DNA from: JACXTP01 sp963827905
GTDB taxonomy: Archaea; Thermoplasmatota; Thermoplasmata; Methanomassiliicoccales; UBA472
Length of the DNA: 64,000 nt
NCBI GenBank assembly: GCA_963827905.1
Contig: CAWHCB010000002.1
Span: forward strand, 62,001 to 126,000
Direction: 5' to 3'
The notes under the pieces are model-generated. The model saw only the letters and a list, made by a program, of their open reading frames with translations. It did no database searches and had not been told where the DNA came from. The position numbers and the translations under genes are program-made. Positions 9,460-19,678 of this stretch are shown piece after piece. The number at the start of each line of letters is the position of its first letter. Position 1 is the first letter of the stretch.

Positions 9460-10143
9460 AGGAAGGCCAGGTCCTGCTTGATGTCCTCGACCACCGCGCG
9501 GTTGGCCACATCATTCCGGACCAGCATTATCTCTGAGCTCACCTGGGACAGCGGCCTGATGTGTATCATCAGGCCCTGCTCCTGGAGACCTATCTTGGCG
9601 CCCGGTGGAGACGTTGGCCTCGTCGAAGGTCCTTCCCTTGGCGGTCAACATGTCGTGGACCTTTATCTGGGTCGCCTTCGCGTCCATCTTCACATAGCGC
9701 TTGTCGATGTTCGAGACCTCCTTCTTATAACGGTCGTTCCAGGCCAATACGCCGATCAGAGCCATGATCAAAGAGCCGAACACGGCGAAGGTGAGGGGTT
9801 GCTGCGGGTCCATCCCAGCATTGACGGAGAGCATGGCCACCGAGAATATGCCGGCCTCGGTGATGTATATCATGCCGATGAGGCTGGTGATGAGGGACTT
9901 GGTCATGGGGTTCTTGGTCCAGCATTGGAAGTTCAGGGCATGGATGCGCTGGGCCGGCAGGATCATGGTGAGGGCCACCGTGATGCTCAACGCGAAGAAC
10001 AAGGGCATAAGCTCCGGTGCCACGATGTACGAGAAAAGCATCATGGCCAGGGTGGCCGGTACCACCACTCCCAGGCCATATTCGATCATGCGTTGGTACT
10101 TGCAAATAAGGCAGAGGCTGTCCGCTCGAGAATCCAAATTCAT
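9456..10143 (-). CDS. Hypothetical polytopic membrane protein, one frameshift
   Basis: The N-terminal part has a CLIC pair (residues 11-14) and then four predicted membrane segments, including VVVPATLAMMLFSYIVA, ALSITVALTMIL, LIGMIYITEAGIFSVAML and FGSLIMALIGVLAW. A cytoplasmic tail of about 70 residues follows. The tail is broken near 9600; in the restored frame it ends QVSSEIMLVRNDVANRAVVE and DIKQDLAFL. The start MNLDSRADS is chosen because the upstream frame lacks protein character. No family is recognised. Confidence 0.6.
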
Positions 10144-10213
10144 CCCATCCCAACGGATGATATTATCGGCGGGATTGATAAAATTAATTGTCAAACCCGA
10201 CTTACATACGCCA

Positions 10214-10968
10214 TTACTGGATGTCGCCACAGCTAGGGCAGCCCCTCTTCCGCTCAAGCTCGATCAGCTCGAACTCCATTTCACCTAGGTCGAATAGGAA
10301 CATGCGGCCCAGCAATGGTTCTCCGAGACCGGTGAGGACCTTTATCGCCTCGGCCGCCTGGACGGAACCCCCCATCCCCGCCACCGCACCCAGGATGGGC
10401 ATGGTCCCTTCTTTCTCGGTACGCGCTCCAAAAGGCAGCGAAGGCACGGCGTCCTTCCTGGAATGACCGTGGTCACCTGCCCTCTCATCCCCTCCACCGC
10501 CCCATGCACCAAAGGGGTCCTGGTCCCGACACAGTGGTCGTTTATCACCATCCTTCCCTGCCAGTTGTCGAGGCAATCAAGGACGACATCTGCACCTTTG
10601 AGCAACCAATCGACGTTCTTTTCGTCCAAGGTCTCTTGTTGCACCTCGACCTTCACATGGCCGTTCATCTGCCTGAGCTTCTCCCGGGCGCTGCAGACCT
10701 TTGGATGCGCCTCGTCCTTCTCCCAATGCAACCATTGGCGATTGAGGTTGGTAAATTCTACTGGGTCCGGGTCGATGATCATTATTTGGCCGACGCCGGC
10801 CAAGGTCAGGTAGGTTATCGCCGGCGAACCCAGGCCACCCACTCCGACCACGGCGACCTTGGCCCCCTTGAGCTTCAGCTGCGCCTCCTCCCCGAAACCG
10901 TCTATGATGAGCTGGCGCGAATAACGGTTACGCTCCCCCTCGTCCAGGACCGGCAAACCTTCGACCAT
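10214..10968 (-). CDS. ThiF/MoeB-family E1-like adenylyltransferase, one frameshift
   Basis: An E1-like enzyme that adenylates the C-terminal Gly of a ubiquitin-fold sulfur carrier (MoaD, ThiS or SAMP type). Visible are the ATP site VAVVGVGGLGSPA, IDPDPVEFTNLNRQ (the Asp and Arg that contact ATP), DNWQGRMVIND, and a zinc site formed by CLRC and the C-terminal CPSCG. A missing T in a T-run near 10440 breaks the frame; the restored reading CLFGARTEKEGTMPILGAV joins the two parts. Length is about 250 residues, normal for MoeB/ThiF. No carrier-protein gene is adjacent, so molybdopterin, thiamine or SAMP duty cannot be told apart. Confidence 0.85.
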
Positions 10969-11183
10969 ATGGGACCACCAGAACATGCCGGTATTCGTCC
11001 GGACCATATTTCATGAATTGCTACCGATGGTTCTTTCATACCCTCGAAGAACCGCAACGCTAAAGAGCTAGGACGACTTCACCGACCTAATACGCCCGAA
11101 CTACAAGGGATTTTTCCCACTGGACGTACCGTTCCCCGCCCTGGAAAAAACATATCTGAATGGGCTCCGCAAACCCTATACGC

Positions 11184-11190
11184 TTAAATA
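11184..11190 (+). promoter_or_regulatory. TATA box of the S12-S7-EF2 operon
   Basis: CGCTTAAATAGG contains an archaeal TATA element; transcription would start near 11213, leaving a leader of about 20 nt that carries GAGGTGA at 11225-11231 ahead of the GTG start. Confidence 0.6.
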
Positions 11191-11235
11191 GGAAATGTGT
11201 AATAGGGCATCTGCTTCCGATATTGAGGTGAAAGT

Positions 11236-11664
11236 GTGGCAAGAGGTCTTTATACTGCCAGGAAACTTCGCAACGACAGGCAGAAGTTCCGATGGAGTGA
11301 CAGTTCATACAAAAAGCGCATCCTTAAGCTGAAGGAGAAGTCCGACCCCCTGGAGGGCGCGTCCCAAGCTAGGGGCATCGTCCTGGAGAAGGTCGGTATC
11401 GAGGCTAAGCAGCCCAACTCCGCCATAAGGAAGTGCGTCAAGATCCAGCTCATCAAGAACGGGCGTCAGATCACCGCATTCGCCGTGGGCGACGGTGCCA
11501 TCAACTTCATCGATGAACACGATGAAGTGGTCGTCGAGGGCATCGGCGGAAGGATGGGACGTTCCTATGGTGATATCCCTGGTGTCCGTTACAAGGTCAT
11601 CCAGGTCAACAGCGTATCCCTGAACGAGCTGGTCAGGGGAAGGAAAGAGAAACCAGTAAGGTGA
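11236..11664 (+). CDS. rps12: 30S ribosomal protein S12 (uS12)
   Basis: A 142-residue archaeal uS12 of the ribosomal decoding centre. Hallmarks are GIVLEKVGIEAKQPNSAIRK (the PNSAIRK loop next to the A site) and GDIPGVRYKVIQV. Start is GTG with GAGGTGA 5-11 nt upstream. First gene of an S12-S7-EF2 operon; its end overlaps the ribosome site of rps7. Confidence 0.97.
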   Translation: MARGLYTARKLRNDRQKFRWSDSSYKKRILKLKEKSDPLEGASQARGIVLEKVGIEAKQPNSAIRKCVKIQLIKNGRQITAFAVGDGAINFIDEHDEVVVEGIGGRMGRSYGDIPGVRYKVIQVNSVSLNELVRGRKEKPVR

Positions 11665-11669
11665 TCGTT

Positions 11670-12260
11670 TTGTCCGAGGAAACCATTCTTCAAACCAACA
11701 ACATCCTCCTTTTCGGGAAGTACGGCCTCTCCGAGGTCGTCGTAAAGGATGGAGGCTTGTCCAAGTACATCAACCTCAACCCGGTTTTGGTGCCACACTC
11801 CAACGCGAAGCACGCCAACCGCTGGTTCGGTAAGTCCAAGGTGAACATCGTGGAGAGGCTCATCAACAACATGATGAGGACCGAGGTATACACCGGCAAG
11901 AAGCTCAAGGCCTACCGCACCGTCAAGGACGCCTTCGAGATCATCGCCGAGCGCACCAAGAAGAACCCCGTCCAGGTTTTGGTCGAGGCCTTGGAGAACG
12001 CCGCGCCGCGCGAGGAGATCACCAGGCTGCAGTTCGGTGGCATATCCGTCCCCAAGGCAGTGGACATAGCGCCGTCCCGGCGCTTGGACATCGCCCTGCG
12101 CAACGTCGCCAGGGGAGCGGTCCAGTCCTCGTTCAAGTCAACCAAGCCCATAGCAGAATGCCTGGCCAGCGAGCTCATCCTCGCCAGCAAGAACGACATG
12201 AACAGCTTCTCGGTCTCCAAGAAGGAAGAGGTCGAGAGAGTGGCTCAGTCGGCCCGTTGA
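11670..12260 (+). CDS. rps7: 30S ribosomal protein S7 (uS7)
   Basis: Primary binder of the 16S 3' major domain and nucleator of the small-subunit head. Family segments include LVPHSNAKHANRWFGKSKVN, VERLINNMMR, NPVQVLVEALENAAPREE and PSRRLDIALRNVARGAVQ. I choose TTG at 11670 (196 residues): AAGGTGAT lies just upstream, overlapping the rps12 stop, whereas the in-frame GTG at 11661 would sit within that ribosome site. Archaeal-length protein, not frameshifted. Confidence 0.95.
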   Translation: MSEETILQTNNILLFGKYGLSEVVVKDGGLSKYINLNPVLVPHSNAKHANRWFGKSKVNIVERLINNMMRTEVYTGKKLKAYRTVKDAFEIIAERTKKNPVQVLVEALENAAPREEITRLQFGGISVPKAVDIAPSRRLDIALRNVARGAVQSSFKSTKPIAECLASELILASKNDMNSFSVSKKEEVERVAQSAR

Positions 12261-12275
12261 ACCTAAGGTGGTATT

Positions 12276-14476
12276 ATGGGACGTAAGGAAGACAACATCA
12301 AGAAAGCCCAGGCCATCATGCGGACGCCGAAGTTCATCCGCAACATCGGTACCGCTGCTCACATCGACCACGGCAAGACCACCCTCTCCGACAACCTCAT
12401 CGCCGGCGCCGGCATGATGTCCGAGAACCTTGCTGGAAAACAGCTCATGCTCGACTTCGATGAGCAGGAGCAGGCTCGTGGCATCACCATCAACGCCGCC
12501 AACGCCTCGATGGTGCACACCTACCATGGTAACGAGTATCTCATCAACCTGATCGACACGCCAGGTCACGTGGACTTCGGCGGCGACGTCACCAGGGCCA
12601 TGCGCGCCTTGGACGGCTGCATCATCCTATGTTGCGCCGTCGAGGGGATAATGCCCCAGACCGAGACCGTCATCCGCCAGGCCCTGAAGGAGCGCGTCCG
12701 GCCTGTCCTGTTCATCAACAAGGTGGACCGCCTCGTCAACGAGCTCAAGGTCACCCAGGAGCAGATGCAGCAGCGCTTCGTGCAGATCATCACCGAGGTC
12801 AACAAGCGCATCGTCACTCAGCTCCCGGACGACCTGAAGAAGAAATGGCAGGTCAGCGTCCAGGACGGCTCCGTTGCCTTCGGTTCCGCCTTCAACAACT
12901 GGGCCATATCCGCGCCCTACATGAAGAAGAGCAACATATCTTTCAAGGACGTTTACGAGTACTGCAAGAACGGTGACCAGAAGACCCTGGCCAAGCGCTC
13001 CCCGGTTCACGAGGTGCTGCTTGACATGGTCATCACCCACGTCCCCGACCCCTTGACCGCTCAGAAGGTCCGTATCCCGGTCATCTGGAAGGGCGACCAG
13101 GAGAGCCCGGTCGGCAAGGCCATGATGCACTGCGACAAGGAAGGGCCGACCACCCTGATGGTCACCAAGATCATCATGGACCCCCATGCCGGCGAGGTCG
13201 CCGTAGGACGTATGTTCAGCGGCAGGATCAGCAAGGGGATGGAGATGTACATCTCGAGCATGCCCAACCCCAACCGGGTGCAGACCGTCGCCCTGAGCGT
13301 CGGTGCGGACCGCATCCCCGTGGAAGAGGTCGACGCCGGAAACATCGTCGCCATCTCTGGTCTGAAGGACGCCGTGGCCGGTTCCACCGTATCCACAGAC
13401 CCGGTGATGGAGCCCTTCGAGAAGATCACCCACTACTCCGAGCCGGTGGTCACCGTCGCCATCGAGGCGAAGCACATGAAGGACCTGCCCAAGCTGGTCG
13501 AGGTGCTGCGCACCGTGGCCAAGGCGGACCCCTCCCTCAGCGTGCAGATCAACCAAGAGACCGGGGAGAACCTCCTGTCCGGAATGGGAGAGCTGCACCT
13601 TGAGATCACCATCTACAGGATCGTCAACGACCACAAGTGCGAGATCAAGTCCTCGCCGCCGATCGTCGTCTATCGTGAGAACGTGAAGGGAGCGGGCGGT
13701 CCGTTCGAGGGCAAGTCCCCCAACAAGCACAACAAGTTCTACATGGAAGTGGAGCCGCTGGAACAGGCCATCGTCGATGCGATCAAAGCAGGCGAGATCA
13801 AGACCGAGGGAAAGATCAAGGACCCCAAAGCCCTCGCCAAGCAGCTGCAGCGACCTGGGCATGGACAAGGAGGAGGCCAAGGGCGTTGTATGTTTCAAGA
13901 ACAACAACATCTTCCTCGACGTGACCAAAGGTATCCAGAACCTCAACGAGACCATCGAGCTGTGCAAGCAGGCCTTCGAGGAGGCCATGGACGTCGGTCC
14001 ATTGGCCCAGGAGAAGGTCATGGGCATGAAGATACGCCTGGTCGATGCCAAGCTGCACGAGGATAGCATCCACCGTGGGCCTGGACAGGTCATCCCGGCC
14101 ACCCGCGCCGGTATCTATGGGGCCATGTGCCAGGCCGAACGCATCCTGTTGGAGCCGATCACAAAGGTCTACATCAACGTCCCACAGGACATGATGGGAG
14201 ATGCGACCCGCGAGCTGCAGTCCCGCCGTTCCACCATCGAGGACATCACCTCCGAGGGCGATGCCGCGGTCATCGTGGCGCGCGCCCCCGTGGCGGAGAT
14301 GTTCGGATTCGCTTCGGCGATACGAGGAGCGACACAGGGTCGTGCCCTCTGGTCCACGGAGAACGCCGGGTTCGTCCGGCTGCCGACCGAGCTTCAAGAG
14401 CAAGGTGGTGGCGGAAATACGCAAGCGCAAGGGATTGAACCCAGAGCCCTATGACGCCAACTACTACCAACAGTAG
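12276..14476 (+). CDS. fusA: Translation elongation factor aEF-2, two frameshifts
   Basis: The translocase GTPase of archaeal protein synthesis. G1 is AAHIDHGKTT (residues 27-36), switch regions ARGITINAANASM and IDTPGHVDFGG, and G4 INKVDR. Domains II-V follow, with MGELHLEI and the domain IV tip region near the diphthamide His (VDAKLHEDSIHRGPGQVIPA). Removing single inserted bases near 13853 (giving KQLRDLGMDKEEAKG) and near 14394 (giving PTEFKSKVVAEIRKRKG) yields a normal protein of about 733 residues ending ANYYQQ. AAGGTGGT precedes the ATG, 15 nt after rps7. Confidence 0.97.
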
Positions 14477-14567
14477 GGAAAACCGCTTGAAAAACCGTTA
14501 AATACAGAGAACAATATCGAGCAAAAAGCTCAACCTATATGGATATAACATTGAAGGAGGAAGAAAA

Positions 14568-15846
14568 ATGGCAGAGAAACCTCACATGAACATCGTGTTC
14601 ATCGGTCACGTCGATCACGGAAAGTCCACCACTGTCGGCCGGATCCTTCTGGACACCGGCGCCATCGACAAGTACGTCATTGACAAGTTCAAGAAAGAGG
14701 CGGAGGAGAAGGGGAAGGCAACCTTCGAGTTCGCTTGGGTCATGGACAACTTGAAGGAAGAGAGGGAGCGCGGTGTCACCATCGACGTGTCCCACAAGAA
14801 GTTCGTCACCGACAAGTACTACTTCACCGTCATCGACGCCCCGGGCCACCGTGACTTCGTCAAGAACATGATCACTGGTACCTCCCAGGCAGACGCCGCC
14901 ATCGTCGTCGTCTCCGCCAAGGACGGCCCACAGGCCCAGACCAAGGAGCACATCTTCCTGGCCAAGACCTTGGGTGTGAAGCAGATCATCATCGCCCTCA
15001 ACAAGATGGACGACACCAAGCCCGCCATACGACGAGAAGGTCTTCACCACCGTCAAGGAGGAAGTGTCCAAGCTGCTGAAGACCGTCGGTTACAAGCTCG
15101 AGGAGGTCCCGTTCGTGCCCATCAGCGCCTACAAGGGCGACAACGTCGCCAAGAAGTCCGCCAACATGCCCTGGTACAAGGGAGGCACCCTGGTCGACGC
15201 CCTCAACGGTCTGAAGTTGCCGAGTCCCAGGAGGGAAAGGCCCTGCGCCTCCCCATCCAGGACGTCTACACCATCACCGGCATCGGCACCGTGCCTGTCG
15301 GCCGTGTCGAGACCGGTATCCTGAAGCCGGACATGAAGATCATCTTCATGCCCTCCAACAAGATCGGTGAGGTCAAGACCATCGAGATGCACCACGAGCA
15401 GCTGCCAAGCGCCAAGCCTGGCGACAACGTCGGCTTCAACGTCCGCGGCATCGCCAAGAACGACATCAAGCGCGGCGATGTTGCCGGCCCCGTCGACAAC
15501 CCGCCGACCGTGGCCAAGACCTTCGTGGCCCAGATCGTGGTCCTGAACCACCCGACCGCCATCCCGGTCGGATACACCCCGGTGTTCCACTGCCACACCG
15601 CTCAGGTCGCCTGCACCTTCATCGAGCTCCAGAAGACCTTGGACCCCAAGACCGGTCAGATCAAGGAGGAGAACCCGACCTTCCTGAAGACCGGCGACGT
15701 CGCCATCGTCAAGGTCGAGCCCACCAAGCCCATGGTCGTCGAGAAGGCCAAGGACTTCCCCCAGTTGGGAAGGTTCGCCATCCGCGACATGGGCGCAGAC
15801 CGTCGCGGCCGGTATGTGCATCGATGTCGAAAAGAAGGAGATGTAA
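14568..15846 (+). CDS. tuf: Translation elongation factor EF-1-alpha, three frameshifts
   Basis: Delivers aminoacyl-tRNA to the ribosome. G1 is GHVDHGKS (residues 13-20), switch II is IDAPGHRDFVKNMITG and G4 is NKMDD; domains II and III carry DVYTITGIGTVPVGRVETG and VFHCHTAQVACTF. Breaks near 15028, 15225 and 15802 are each explained by one extra base; the restored junctions read KPAYDEKVFTTVKEE, NGLKVAESQEGKALRLP and RDMGQTVAAGMCIDVEKKEM. Corrected length is about 425 residues, normal for archaea. GGAGGA lies 7 nt before the ATG. It follows fusA after about 90 nt and probably forms a unit with rps10. Confidence 0.97.
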
Positions 15847-15883
15847 ACCCCTTTCCATTTCCCTTTATTTGAAGGTATAACCC

Positions 15884-16195
15884 ATGGCACAGCGCGCTAG
15901 GATATCGCTGAGCGGGACCGACCCGAAGAAGGTGGACAGCGTCTGCTCTCAGATCAAACAGATCTCACCAAGGACTGGAGTTGCCATCCGTGGCCCGATA
16001 CCGCTGCCCACCAAGAGGCTGCAGGTACCCTGCCGCAAGAGCCCCGACGGAGAGGGCTCTGAGACCTGGGACCGCTGGGAGATGCGCATCCACAAGCGCC
16101 TCATCGACCTCGACGCCGATGAGAGAGCCCTCAGGCAGCTCATGCGCATTCAGGTTCCCGACGGCGTAAACATCGAGATCGTGCTACGATCTTAA
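15884..16195 (+). CDS. rps10: 30S ribosomal protein S10 (uS10)
   Basis: A 103-residue archaeal uS10 of the ribosomal head, with GPIPLPTKRLQVPCRKSPDG and WEMRIHKRLIDLDADERALR as clear family blocks. GAAGGT precedes the ATG. Last gene of the str-type cluster in the order tuf-rps10. T-rich runs downstream (16196-16260) are consistent with archaeal transcription termination. Confidence 0.97.
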   Translation: MAQRARISLSGTDPKKVDSVCSQIKQISPRTGVAIRGPIPLPTKRLQVPCRKSPDGEGSETWDRWEMRIHKRLIDLDADERALRQLMRIQVPDGVNIEIVLRS

Positions 16196-16281
16196 ACTCT
16201 TTAATATCCTCAATTTTTAAGTTCATCTCATTCCAATCAATCCATAAGTCTTTTTAGTACAATCTCCCTCTAGGAAACCCG

Positions 16282-17151
16282 ATGGTCGATTGGGCAGGGT
16301 TGTGTCGAGGCAGCGATCTGGTCAATTGGGATAATCATCATTTGCACCACAGTCTACATCATTCTGACGGCGAGTCCTCACCCCCAACATCGGACCAGAC
16401 AAGTCCAAGATTGTTGACAAGGATCGTTGTTCTAATCGTCGGGCGTCCTGATGCTGAACGCCATGATGGTCAACCTCTTCGACATGACCTTGACCGTCGT
16501 GCTCACCTCCATCGGGGTCATCGGTATCGCCGTGGCCTTCGCCTCGCAGCAGATCATGCAGAACGCCATGGCAGGGATGCTGATCTCCATCGACAAACGC
16601 ATCAAGACCAACGACTGGGTCGAGGTGGGAGGGACTCCGAACACCAACATCGCCATGGTCAAGGATGTCCAGGTCCTGGGAACGGTCTTCGTGGATATCG
16701 ATGGCAGGGAGTTCATCGTCCCCAACTCCTTCTTGCTGGCCAACAAGGTGGTCAACTACACCCATGCTGGCATGGCAATGGTCACTTTGAAACTGACTTT
16801 GCCGATCAATAACGACATCTCCTCCATACAGGAGGGCGATCATGGATGTGGCCAGGGCCGATGGCAGGATACTGCCGTGGAGCAACGAGAGAAACGCAGA
16901 GAAGAAGATCAAGGCGAACACGATCCGTGAATTCCTGGAGTACAAGGACGAGCTGGACATGGGCAAGGATCCATTCAAACCAACCCTTCTGGTTACGAGA
17001 GCTCAGTGATGATGGGTATTGTGATCGAGGTCACGATTGTGGTCCTACGACATCCCCAAGCGAGACGTCATCACCGGTGAGCTTTACGAGAAGGTCCTGG
17101 CCCGCCTGATGCAGGACGGGGTCAAGCTCTATGGGGTTCAGAGAGTCCTGA
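16282..17151 (+). CDS. MscS-family mechanosensitive channel, several frameshifts
   Basis: Small-conductance mechanosensitive channel that relieves osmotic stress. The family core is visible: a first membrane helix in one frame (AAIWSIGIIIICTTVYIILT), the pore-lining TM3 (IGIAVAFASQQIMQNAMAGM) and the beta domain (IKTNDWVEVGG, DGREFIVPNSFLLANKVVNY). The alpha/beta C-terminal domain is scattered over three frames (MDVARADGRILPWSN, IREFLEYKDELDMGKDPF, YDIPKRDVITGELYEKVLAR) and probably stops at 17151. At least four indels are needed, more than for neighbouring genes, so true decay cannot be excluded. The N-terminus is uncertain. Confidence 0.7.
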
Positions 17152-17210
17152 GACCGCAAACATTGAATCAGGCAAGAGACATGCCGATTCCTAGTTCCAG
17201 TCGTGAGAAC

Positions 17211-18857
17211 ATGAGAAGTGACAACGTCAAGAAGGGAGTGGAGAAGGCGCCGAGCCGCAGCCTGCTCCGCGCCGATGGTCTGAAGGACGAGGACTTCGAG
17301 AAGCCGTTCATAGGCATCGCCAACTCCTGGAACGAGGTCATACCCGGACACATCCACCTCAACAAGCTCCTTGAGGAGGTCAAGAGGGGCATAATCGATG
17401 CTGGAGGCGTGCCCTTCACGTTCGGAGTGCCAGGCATCTGCGACGGCATCGCCATGGGTCACACTGGGATGCGCTATTCGTTGGCGTCGAGGGAGACCAT
17501 CGCCGATTGCGTCGAGCTCATGGTGCAGGCCCACCAGTTCGATGGATGGGTCGGTCTAACCAATTGCGACAAGATCACCCCAGGCATGCTGATGGCGGCC
17601 GGGCGCATGGACGTTCCCTGCATCATGCTCACCGGCGGACCGATGGAGACCGGTTGCCTGGACGACAAGAAACTCAGTCTGCAGAGCGTGTTCGAGGCGT
17701 TGGGCCAATACAACGCAGGAAAGATGGATGAGGAGGGCGTCAGGGCCATCGAGCGCTGTGCTTGCCCGGGCGAGGGGGCCTGCGCGGGATTGTTCACGGC
17801 CAATACCATGGCCTGCCTGACCGAAGCCCTCGGCATGAGCCTTACCGACTGTGGGTCATCCATGGCCAATAGCCAAAGGAAGATGGAACTGGCCTACGAG
17901 ACGGGTAAGAGGGTGGTGGAGCTAGCTCGCGGAGAGATAAAACCGAGCACCATCGTCACCAGGGACTCGTTCCTCAATGCCGTCAAGGTCGACATGGCCA
18001 TAGGCGGCTCCACCAATACCGCGCTGCACATCCCCGCGATAGCCACCGAGTTCGGCTTCAAGGTCGACCTCAAGGTCTTCGACGAGGTCTCCAGTAGGAT
18101 ACCGCACCTGACCAGCATCATGCCGTCCGGTCCATACTCCATGGGCGACTTCGATCGGGCCGGTGGGGTGCCAGCCATGATGAAGAGGTTGGAGGAGGAC
18201 CTCTCCGATGAGATGACCGTGTCCGGCAAGAAGATCAAGGCCATCCTGAAGGAGTCCGTCGTCAAGGACGCCGAGGTCATTCGACCCAAGGAGAACCCGT
18301 TCCACAAGGAAGGCGGCATCGCCGTGCTCTATGGTAACCTGGCCCCGCAAGGTTCGGTGGTCAAGCAGGCCGCTGTGGGCGAGGGCATGATGCGCTTCAC
18401 CGGTAACGCCAAGGTGTTCGACTCGGAGGACGATGCGATCAAAGCCATCAGCCATGGCAAGATCCACGCTGGGGACGTGGTGGTGATCAGGTACGAGGGT
18501 CCGAAAGGAGGTCCGGGCATGCCGGAGATGCTCGGACCCACCAGCATGATATCCGGCATGGGTCTGATGGATTCGGTGGCGCTCATCACCGATGGAAGGT
18601 TCTCAGGCGCCACCAAGGGCCCATGCATCGGCCACGTATGTCCGGAGGCATTCGAGAAAGGCCCTATCGCGGCGGTCAGGGACGGGGACAAGGTCTGCAT
18701 CGACATCCCGGGCAGGAAGATCGACCTTCTGGTCTCCCCGAAGGAGATGAAGGACCGCATGGAGAGGGTCAAGGTCGTCGATCGGAACCCGAAGGGGGTC
18801 CTGGCCAAATACCGCAAGCTCGTCTCCAGCGCGGCCGATGGCGCCATCTGCAAATAG
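17211..18857 (+). CDS. ilvD: Dihydroxy-acid dehydratase
   Basis: Catalyses dehydration of 2,3-dihydroxy-isovalerate and -methylvalerate, the third common step of valine and isoleucine synthesis. The 548-residue protein is intact. Fe-S ligands lie in LTNCDKITPGM (about residue 117) and CACPGEGACAGLFTANTMAC; further blocks are GGSTNTALHIPAIA, YEGPKGGPGMPEMLGPTS and TDGRFSGATKGPCIGHVCPE. I start at ATG 17211 (MRSDNVKKG), which matches the family N-terminus; the frame is open further upstream only because it continues into the MscS tail. The only other candidate branched-chain gene is the acetolactate-synthase-like gene at 40578. Confidence 0.96.
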   Translation: MRSDNVKKGVEKAPSRSLLRADGLKDEDFEKPFIGIANSWNEVIPGHIHLNKLLEEVKRGIIDAGGVPFTFGVPGICDGIAMGHTGMRYSLASRETIADCVELMVQAHQFDGWVGLTNCDKITPGMLMAAGRMDVPCIMLTGGPMETGCLDDKKLSLQSVFEALGQYNAGKMDEEGVRAIERCACPGEGACAGLFTANTMACLTEALGMSLTDCGSSMANSQRKMELAYETGKRVVELARGEIKPSTIVTRDSFLNAVKVDMAIGGSTNTALHIPAIATEFGFKVDLKVFDEVSSRIPHLTSIMPSGPYSMGDFDRAGGVPAMMKRLEEDLSDEMTVSGKKIKAILKESVVKDAEVIRPKENPFHKEGGIAVLYGNLAPQGSVVKQAAVGEGMMRFTGNAKVFDSEDDAIKAISHGKIHAGDVVVIRYEGPKGGPGMPEMLGPTSMISGMGLMDSVALITDGRFSGATKGPCIGHVCPEAFEKGPIAAVRDGDKVCIDIPGRKIDLLVSPKEMKDRMERVKVVDRNPKGVLAKYRKLVSSAADGAICK

Positions 18858-18903
18858 GCACCTAGAAACCTATTTATCGTTCAGGTTGATACGAGCAGCC
18901 ACT

Positions 18904-18980
18904 GGGCGGATAGATCAGACTGGAAGATCGCCTGATTTGCAATCAGGAGGTCTCGGGTTCAAATCCCGATCCGTCCACCA
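18904..18980 (+). tRNA. tRNA-Ala (anticodon TGC), CCA encoded
   Basis: Acceptor GGGCGGA pairs with TCCGTCC and contains the G3-U70 wobble that identifies alanine tRNA. Anticodon arm CCTGA-TTTGCAA-TCAGG gives anticodon TGC. T-arm is TCGGG-TTCAAAT-CCCGA, discriminator A at 18977, then CCA at 18978-18980. ACCTATTTATCG about 25-35 nt upstream is a plausible promoter. Confidence 0.95.
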
Positions 18981-19001
18981 TTACGCTGGCTAACATCAAA
19001 A

Positions 19002-19019
19002 CTGCCCGTTTTCGGGCAG
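19002..19019 (+). terminator. Hairpin downstream of tRNA-Ala
   Basis: CTGCCCG-TTTT-CGGGCAG is a perfect 7-bp stem with a TTTT loop, 21 nt after the tRNA. It could mark the transcript end; archaea mostly terminate at T-runs, so this role is only a suggestion. Confidence 0.4.
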
Positions 19020-19197
19020 ATCACTTCATTTGTGGCAATGATGGTACAGTTCCATCGCCTTGTCTCACGGTGTCCCTACCGATCCTAGGCAGCCAGAGCA
19101 ATTGCAAAAGTGGGCTCCGATAACAAATTTTCAGGATTCCCCGATTTGATGCATAACCGTTATAACCATTCATAATTATATTATCACAGGAATATGA

Positions 19198-19668
19198 ATG
19201 ATTTGTCCTAAATGCGGGGTTGAAAATCCTGTTGGAGATTATTGTGGTAGCTGCGGTCAAGGATTAACTGCATCGATACAAACGACTCCGGAGATGTTGA
19301 TTAAACAAAAAGGAGAATCCAGAAGAAAGACAATCAAGGTCATCGCCATTATTGTTGTTGCCGTAGCGATTTCAATATTTATTCTATCCTTCGCTCCCAT
19401 CATGTCGGAAAAGGTCGTTGTTACAATTAATTCTGACGGTCCATACAATGTGGTCCATTATTTTATAATTATAAATGGAGATATAAAAGCTGAAGGCGAT
19501 ATAGTACCAGGTGGAAGCGACATCGCCTCGTTCACCTTTAATTACCCCATTATCAATGAGGGGAAAACTGTCATTGTTTCAGTTGTCGCTACTGATGCTA
19601 ATTATGGAGGTTTTGTGCACATTGAGCTTCAAGATGGTAGCACACAATCGATAATAATGAGCTTCTAA
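19198..19668 (+). CDS. Zinc-ribbon membrane protein with extracytoplasmic domain
   Basis: A 156-residue protein. Residues 3-19 form a zinc ribbon (CPKCGVENPVGDYCGSCG), a basic linker (KGESRRKTIK) leads to one membrane helix (VIAIIVVAVAISIFILSFAP, about 49-68), and the rest is a beta-rich outer domain (VVVTINSDGPYNVVHYF and on) that resembles an Ig-like or CARDB-type fold but is not assigned. Base composition is clearly more AT-rich than the surroundings. It lies tail to tail with another zinc-ribbon membrane protein of opposite topology, 10 nt away. Confidence 0.65.
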   Translation: MICPKCGVENPVGDYCGSCGQGLTASIQTTPEMLIKQKGESRRKTIKVIAIIVVAVAISIFILSFAPIMSEKVVVTINSDGPYNVVHYFIIINGDIKAEGDIVPGGSDIASFTFNYPIINEGKTVIVSVVATDANYGGFVHIELQDGSTQSIIMSF

Positions 19669-19678
19669 ACCCTTTTGT

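Noticed and set aside
13845..15810. Programmed frameshifting in EF-2 and EF-1-alpha
   Set aside because: No slippery heptamers or common signal; each break is fixed by dropping one base and similar breaks occur in many unrelated genes.
15129..15890. Minus-strand frames opposite EF-1-alpha and EF-2
   Set aside because: GC-rich antisense shadows of verified genes.
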